Of a stretch of 8,378 nucleotides of DNA, positions 4,357 to 8,378 are shown one piece after another. Made by a program: the position numbers and the translations under genes. The stretch is from Pseudomonadota bacterium (lineage in GTDB: Bacteria; Pseudomonadota; Alphaproteobacteria; UBA8366; GCA-2717185). How positions within the stretch are numbered: position 1 is the stretch's first letter; each line of letters starts with the position of its first letter. The DNA is taken from positions 1 through 8,378 of the forward strand of contig JAQCHR010000136.1 of NCBI GenBank assembly GCA_027619655.1, written 5' to 3'. The notes beneath the pieces were generated by a model. That model saw nothing but the letters and a program-made list of their open reading frames with translations. It searched no databases and was not told the origin of the DNA.

Positions 4357-7300
4357 ATGAATCTGATCCAGGTTTCGATACAGCGGCCCATTGCCGTCAT
4401 GGCGGCGGTTATCCTCGCGGTCCTGTTCGGACTTGTGGCCCTGAACACGATTCCGATCCAGCTTGCGCCCGATCTCCACCGCCCGATCATCACGATTTCG
4501 ACCAACTGGTATGGTGCGGCGCCATCGGAAATCGAGCGCGAAATCCTCAATCGCCAGGAAGAGGCCCTGAAGGGGCTTGAAGGTCTGAAGCGCATGGTCG
4601 GCAGCGCCCAGGATGGCCGTAGCCAGATCGAGCTGGAATTCGATGTTGCGCAGAACATGGACAAGGCGCTGCTGCTCGTCGCCAACCGGCTCGACCGGGT
4701 CAATGGCTACCCCGATGAAGCGGACGAACCCAGCCTGCAGACCTCCGGTGCGGATGACAATTCAATTGCCTGGTTCCGCCTGTCCCGGGTGCCGGGCAAT
4801 GACCGGCCGATTCACACCTTCGGCGATTTTGCGACGGACATCGTCAAGGAGCGCATGGAGCGCGTTTCCGGTGTCGGCCGTGTCGATGTGTATGGCGGCG
4901 CCGAACGGGAAATGCAGATCATCGTCGATCCCGCGAAAATGGCGCGCTACGGTCTGACCGTCTCCGATATTGTCGATCGCCTGCGCCGCGCCAATGCCTC
5001 CATCACCGGCGGCGATGTCGAGGAAGGCAAGCGCCGCTACATCGTGCGGACGGATAACGAGTTCAAGTCTCCGGAACAGGTCGCCGCCGTGATGTTGCGA
5101 TCCGACAATTCCGGACCGGCCAGCCAGGTCGGCCGGGTCACCGTCGGTGATATCGCCACGGTCGCCTTTGACTATAAAAAGCCCGTTGCGCGGATCAGGA
5201 CGCTGGGCGACGAATCCATCGCGCTGAGTGTCAAGCGCGAAACCGGCGCCAATGTCATAGACACAATGACGGGTGTGGTCGCCGCCGTCGAGGAACTGAA
5301 ACGCAACGCCCTGCCGGGTCAGGGCCTGGAAGTGGAGCAGATTTACGACGAAACGATCTATATCGAATCGGCGATCGATCTGGTCATCCAGAATATCTAT
5401 GTCGGGGGCGCGTTTGCCGTCGCCATTCTGCTGCTCTTCCTGCGCTCGGGCCGGGCGACACTGGTCATCGGGCTGGCAATCCCGGTTTCGGTTATCGCGT
5501 CTTTCGTCGCCATGGCGGCGCTGGGGCGGTCGCTGAATGTCATCTCGCTGGCGGGTATCGCGTTTGCCGTCGGCATGGTGGTCGATGCGGCCATCGTGGT
5601 GCTCGAAAATATCTACCGATTGCGGGAAAAGGGGCTTGGCCCTGCAGAGGCGGCCTACCGGGGTGCGCAGCAGGTCTGGGGCGCGATCCTGGTTTCCGCG
5701 CTGACGACCGTCATGGCGTTTATACCGATCCTGATCATGCAGCTTGAGGTGGGGCAGCTCTTCCGGGATATCGGTGTCGCGATTTCTGTGGCGGTGCTGC
5801 TGTCGCTCCTCGTTTCTGTAACAGTCATTCCGGCCCTTTCCCAGCGCCTGCTCGGGCATAATGTGAAGTCGCCGGGCGAGGGCATCCGGATTCCAATCAT
5901 CGATTCGTTCGCGCGAGGGTTTGTATGGGCGGCAACGGGGTTTGCATCGGCTGTCGTCCGCAGCAGGATGCTGGCCATCGGTGTTGTGTCCGTCGTCACC
6001 CTGGTGATGGTCTATTCGACCTGGCATTTTCTGCCGAAACTGGAGTATCTGCCCAAGGGCAACCAGAACCTGATCATCGGGTTCATCCTGCCGCCACCGG
6101 GGTACAACCTGAAAACGACGACCGATATCGCGCGGGATCTTGAAGATGCGGTGCGGCCGAACTGGGTCAAGGAAACGGGGCTGGAGGATGCGCCTGACGG
6201 CACACCCAAGATGTCGCATTTCTTTTTTGTGACCTTCCGCGACCTGACCATCGTCGGTGCCATCGCAGCCGACGGTATGCGCGTCCGCGAATTGAAACCG
6301 GTCCTAAGCGGGCCTGTTTTCCGGGAACCCGGCACGTTTGGTATGATGGAACAGCGTTCCATATTCGGGCGTGGCGTTCGAGGAACCCGGTCGATCGATC
6401 TCGATATATCTGGCCCGGACCTGGAATCGGTTATCGGAGTTGCACAGCAGGCGGCAGGTCTTGTTGAGGGTGCCTTACCACGGTACGAAGGAAATCAGAT
6501 GCGGCCGCAGCCGGGGCTGGAATTCGGGGCGCCCGAATTGCGCATTCAGCCGGACCCGGTTCGCCTGGCGGATAACGGAGTCACGGCGCGCGACCTAGGC
6601 GATACTGTTGATGCCTTTAATGACGGTTTAAGGGTCGCCGAAATAACAGTTGGCTCAAAGCGGCTGGACCTCATGCTGACAGGGTCGGGTACAGGCGTCG
6701 CCGAAACGCAGGGAATCGGGAACATGCCGATCGTGACGAGATCCGGTGCGATTCTGCCGCTTCGGTCGCTGGCCGATATTGAGGTAACAGCAGGCCCGAC
6801 CTCGATCCGCCATGTCGAGCGGGCACGGACGGTAACCCTAGAAATTACACCTGCCGACAAGTTGGCGCTAAGCGAGGCCGTGGAAATTCTCCAACGGGAA
6901 GTGTTTGATAAATTAAAGGCGGCAGGATTGCCACCCGGCGTACAAATGCGTTTCTCCGGCGCCGCCGACAAACTGTCAGAGACCTGGAAGGAAATGCAGG
7001 TCGATCTGCTGATGGCGCTGATTATCGTTTATCTGGTAATGGCGGTTCTGTTCGAAAGCTTTGCCTATCCGCTGATCATTCTGCTGTCTGTTCCCCTGGC
7101 GACGGCAGGTGGTGTTGCAGGGCTGGTTACATTGAATGCTTATCTTGCTTCGACTGATCCAGATTCCTTACAGGCCCTCGACATGCTGACGCTGCTGGGT
7201 TTCGTGATCCTCATCGGCATTGTCGTGAACAACGCCATCCTGCTGGTGCATCAGACCCTCTACCATCTCCGGGAGGAGGGCATGCCGATCGAGGAGGCGA

Positions 7301-7542
7301 TTGTCGAGGCGACCCGGAACCGGATCCGGCCGATATTCATGTCCACGCTGACAAGCGTCATGGGCATGTTGCCGCTGGTGATCGTGCCCGGTGCGGGGTC
7401 GGAAATCTATCGCGGGCTGGGGTCCGTGGTTGTTGGCGGTCTGGCCCTGTCCGCTGTTCTGACGCTGGTCATTGTGCCGCCGCTGCTCGGGCTGTTCGTG
7501 GGTCTTCTGGAGCGTGGTCGCAAAGAAAGCGCCGCCGCATAG
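4357..7542 (+). CDS. RND efflux transporter permease (AcrB-like superfamily)
   Basis: This is the proton-driven inner-membrane pump of a tripartite exporter; it works as a trimer and takes substrate from periplasm or membrane. With ATG 4357 it has 1061 residues, usual for the family. TM1 is about residues 12-30; a first periplasmic loop with porter and docking parts follows; TM2-TM6 span about 349-495, TM7 about 536-558, a second loop runs to about 880, and TM8-TM12 span about 884-1050. TM4 reads GMVVDAAIVVLENIY with D410; TM10 reads GIVVNNAILLVHQ with N958-N959. AcrB has Asp-Asp in TM4 and a Lys in TM10, so this protein has the single-Asp relay seen in other RND branches, including the metal-type one. 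A 20-codon longer frame starts at 4297 inside the adaptor gene; ATG 4357 gives the normal MNLIQVSIQRP opening. No strong ribosome site is visible, so translation may be coupled to the adaptor. Codon use shifts between 6301 and 7173. Substrate is unknown. Confidence 0.95.
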   Translation: MNLIQVSIQRPIAVMAAVILAVLFGLVALNTIPIQLAPDLHRPIITISTNWYGAAPSEIEREILNRQEEALKGLEGLKRMVGSAQDGRSQIELEFDVAQNMDKALLLVANRLDRVNGYPDEADEPSLQTSGADDNSIAWFRLSRVPGNDRPIHTFGDFATDIVKERMERVSGVGRVDVYGGAEREMQIIVDPAKMARYGLTVSDIVDRLRRANASITGGDVEEGKRRYIVRTDNEFKSPEQVAAVMLRSDNSGPASQVGRVTVGDIATVAFDYKKPVARIRTLGDESIALSVKRETGANVIDTMTGVVAAVEELKRNALPGQGLEVEQIYDETIYIESAIDLVIQNIYVGGAFAVAILLLFLRSGRATLVIGLAIPVSVIASFVAMAALGRSLNVISLAGIAFAVGMVVDAAIVVLENIYRLREKGLGPAEAAYRGAQQVWGAILVSALTTVMAFIPILIMQLEVGQLFRDIGVAISVAVLLSLLVSVTVIPALSQRLLGHNVKSPGEGIRIPIIDSFARGFVWAATGFASAVVRSRMLAIGVVSVVTLVMVYSTWHFLPKLEYLPKGNQNLIIGFILPPPGYNLKTTTDIARDLEDAVRPNWVKETGLEDAPDGTPKMSHFFFVTFRDLTIVGAIAADGMRVRELKPVLSGPVFREPGTFGMMEQRSIFGRGVRGTRSIDLDISGPDLESVIGVAQQAAGLVEGALPRYEGNQMRPQPGLEFGAPELRIQPDPVRLADNGVTARDLGDTVDAFNDGLRVAEITVGSKRLDLMLTGSGTGVAETQGIGNMPIVTRSGAILPLRSLADIEVTAGPTSIRHVERARTVTLEITPADKLALSEAVEILQREVFDKLKAAGLPPGVQMRFSGAADKLSETWKEMQVDLLMALIIVYLVMAVLFESFAYPLIILLSVPLATAGGVAGLVTLNAYLASTDPDSLQALDMLTLLGFVILIGIVVNNAILLVHQTLYHLREEGMPIEEAIVEATRNRIRPIFMSTLTSVMGMLPLVIVPGAGSEIYRGLGSVVVGGLALSAVLTLVIVPPLLGLFVGLLERGRKESAAA

Positions 7543-7647
7543 GACGCCGCCGTCACTCCCGCGGGATAAACGATGGCTGTGCGTGGCATGCGAAGGCTGC
7601 AAGCAGACGCACTGTAACCGGCTCAGCGTTCCGGGCTTGCGGGTAAT

Positions 7648-8378
7648 TCAGGACCCCTGCGCCCGCGCCAGTGTCGCCGCGAAAAGCCGCCGGAAGGACA
7701 CCGGTGTGTCGAATCCCTTGAACCGGCTCTGCGCCGAATCCAGCTGATAGGCGGCCAGTATGTCCGAAACGGCCGGATCCCTGACGATATCCTCTGACAG
7801 AACAATAACGCCGCCTTCGCTTTCCCCCTGCAGCCGTGCCGCCATGTTGATGGTCGTGCCGAAGTAATCGAACCGTTCGCTCAATGTTACCGCGATGCAG
7901 GGACCGGTATGGACGCCCAGCTTGATCACAATATCCTCGCCGGAGATTTCTTTGTTGAAATCCTGAACGCCCTGCTGGACGAGGATGGCGGCCCGCACCG
8001 CATCGGCGAGGTCGTGAAAGGCGGCCATGACGGCGTCGCCGATTGTCTTGACGACGCTGCCGTTGCAGATCCGGACCGCGCGCGCCAGAAAGGCAAAATG
8101 CTCGCGTACCAGCCCGTAGGCCCTGGCGTCGCCAACCCTCTCATACAGCGCCGTGGAGCCCCGCAGATCGGTAAACAGCAGGGCAACCTGCGCGATACCG
8201 ACCTGATCGCTAGGCCGCAAGATCTGGTGCGAAAACAGGTCGCGGAAAGCCTGCAGGACCGTTACCCGTTCGGCGGTAAGCGCATACGCCACCCAGTCAC
8301 GCGATTCGACAATGAGGGTCCGCCGGAACGCGGTCCCGTTCTCCGCCTCGACCGTGCTGGCCGCCGAAACGCCGTCCG
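7648..8378 (-). CDS. Class III adenylate cyclase, C-terminal part; N-terminus beyond window edge
   Basis: The enzyme makes cyclic AMP from ATP. The frame is open to base 8378, so the true start lies outside; the GTG at 8292 is merely internal. The first visible residues lead to ALTAERVTVLQAFRDLFS and a short linker, wording I recall from soluble cyclases with a DUF5939-type N-terminal domain. The catalytic domain follows. Metal Asp residues are in LFTDLRGST (codon 8167-8169) and GDAVMAAF (8035-8037). The adenine-selecting pair is Lys in VVKTIGD (8047-8049) and Asp in FDYFG (7867-7869), which favours ATP over GTP. The transition-state Asn and Arg lie in INMAARL (7846-7848 and 7834-7836). All six catalytic positions are present, so it should be active as a homodimer. 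No membrane segment is visible in this part. It is convergent with the permease gene, with 105 bases between the stops. Confidence 0.9.
   Translation of the reverse strand, partial: DGVSAASTVEAENGTAFRRTLIVESRDWVAYALTAERVTVLQAFRDLFSHQILRPSDQVGIAQVALLFTDLRGSTALYERVGDARAYGLVREHFAFLARAVRICNGSVVKTIGDAVMAAFHDLADAVRAAILVQQGVQDFNKEISGEDIVIKLGVHTGPCIAVTLSERFDYFGTTINMAARLQGESEGGVIVLSEDIVRDPAVSDILAAYQLDSAQSRFKGFDTPVSFRRLFAATLARAQGS

Noticed and set aside
4762..6219. 485-codon open frame on the minus strand inside the permease gene
   Set aside because: It lies wholly antisense to a recognised RND permease. Its product is a His/Asp/Arg-rich string with no family motif, as expected when a GC-rich codon pattern is read on the opposite strand.
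7579..7612. GTGCGT/ACGCAC stem with a 22-base loop between the permease and cyclase genes
   Set aside because: Six pairs around a long loop and no T tract make a weak terminator. The rest of the 105-base gap shows only the short palindrome CCCGCGGG (7558-7565), so no terminator is called.

Overview
The window comes from an alphaproteobacterium with fairly high GC, and resembles Rhodospirillales-type genomes. The evidence is the xseB-ispA-dxs gene order typical of Alphaproteobacteria, the wording of the Dxs N-terminus, and strong G/C preference at third codon positions. The assignment rests on recognised protein motifs only; no database search was possible. All coding capacity is chromosomal in character. 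I see no rRNA, tRNA, CRISPR array, insertion sequence, integrase or phage gene.

Layout. Positions 1-1317 (minus strand) hold a tight operon read right to left: xseB (exonuclease VII small subunit), ispA (farnesyl diphosphate synthase) and the first 48 codons of dxs (DXP synthase), which runs off the left edge. Two candidate promoters lie upstream, at about 1357-1386 and 1493-1522. Positions 1598-1966 (plus) encode a stand-alone CheY-like receiver. A strong hairpin at 1971-1997 separates it from a convergent histone-deacetylase-family gene (2013-2942, minus). A 228-base divergent spacer follows, with a candidate promoter, a 10-base palindrome and an AT-rich inverted repeat. Positions 3171-7542 (plus) hold a two-gene RND efflux operon: periplasmic adaptor, then a 1061-residue inner-membrane permease. 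It has no outer-membrane channel or regulator beside it. Positions 7648-8378 (minus) carry the C-terminal part of a class III adenylate cyclase whose start lies beyond the right edge.

How the genes work together. Dxs makes the first intermediate of the MEP pathway and IspA makes the C15 product, so the left operon supplies isoprenoids; XseB is a DNA-repair passenger usual in this operon. The adaptor and permease form an efflux pump that must borrow an outer-membrane channel encoded elsewhere. The receiver, the deacetylase-like enzyme and the cyclase are separate transcription units with no visible functional link to one another.

No clearly new system was found. The most unusual signal is a codon-usage shift inside the permease gene: TTA/CTA leucine codons occur eight times between 6301 and 7173 and never in the rest of the gene, with lower third-position GC in the same segment. 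This suggests a mosaic gene.
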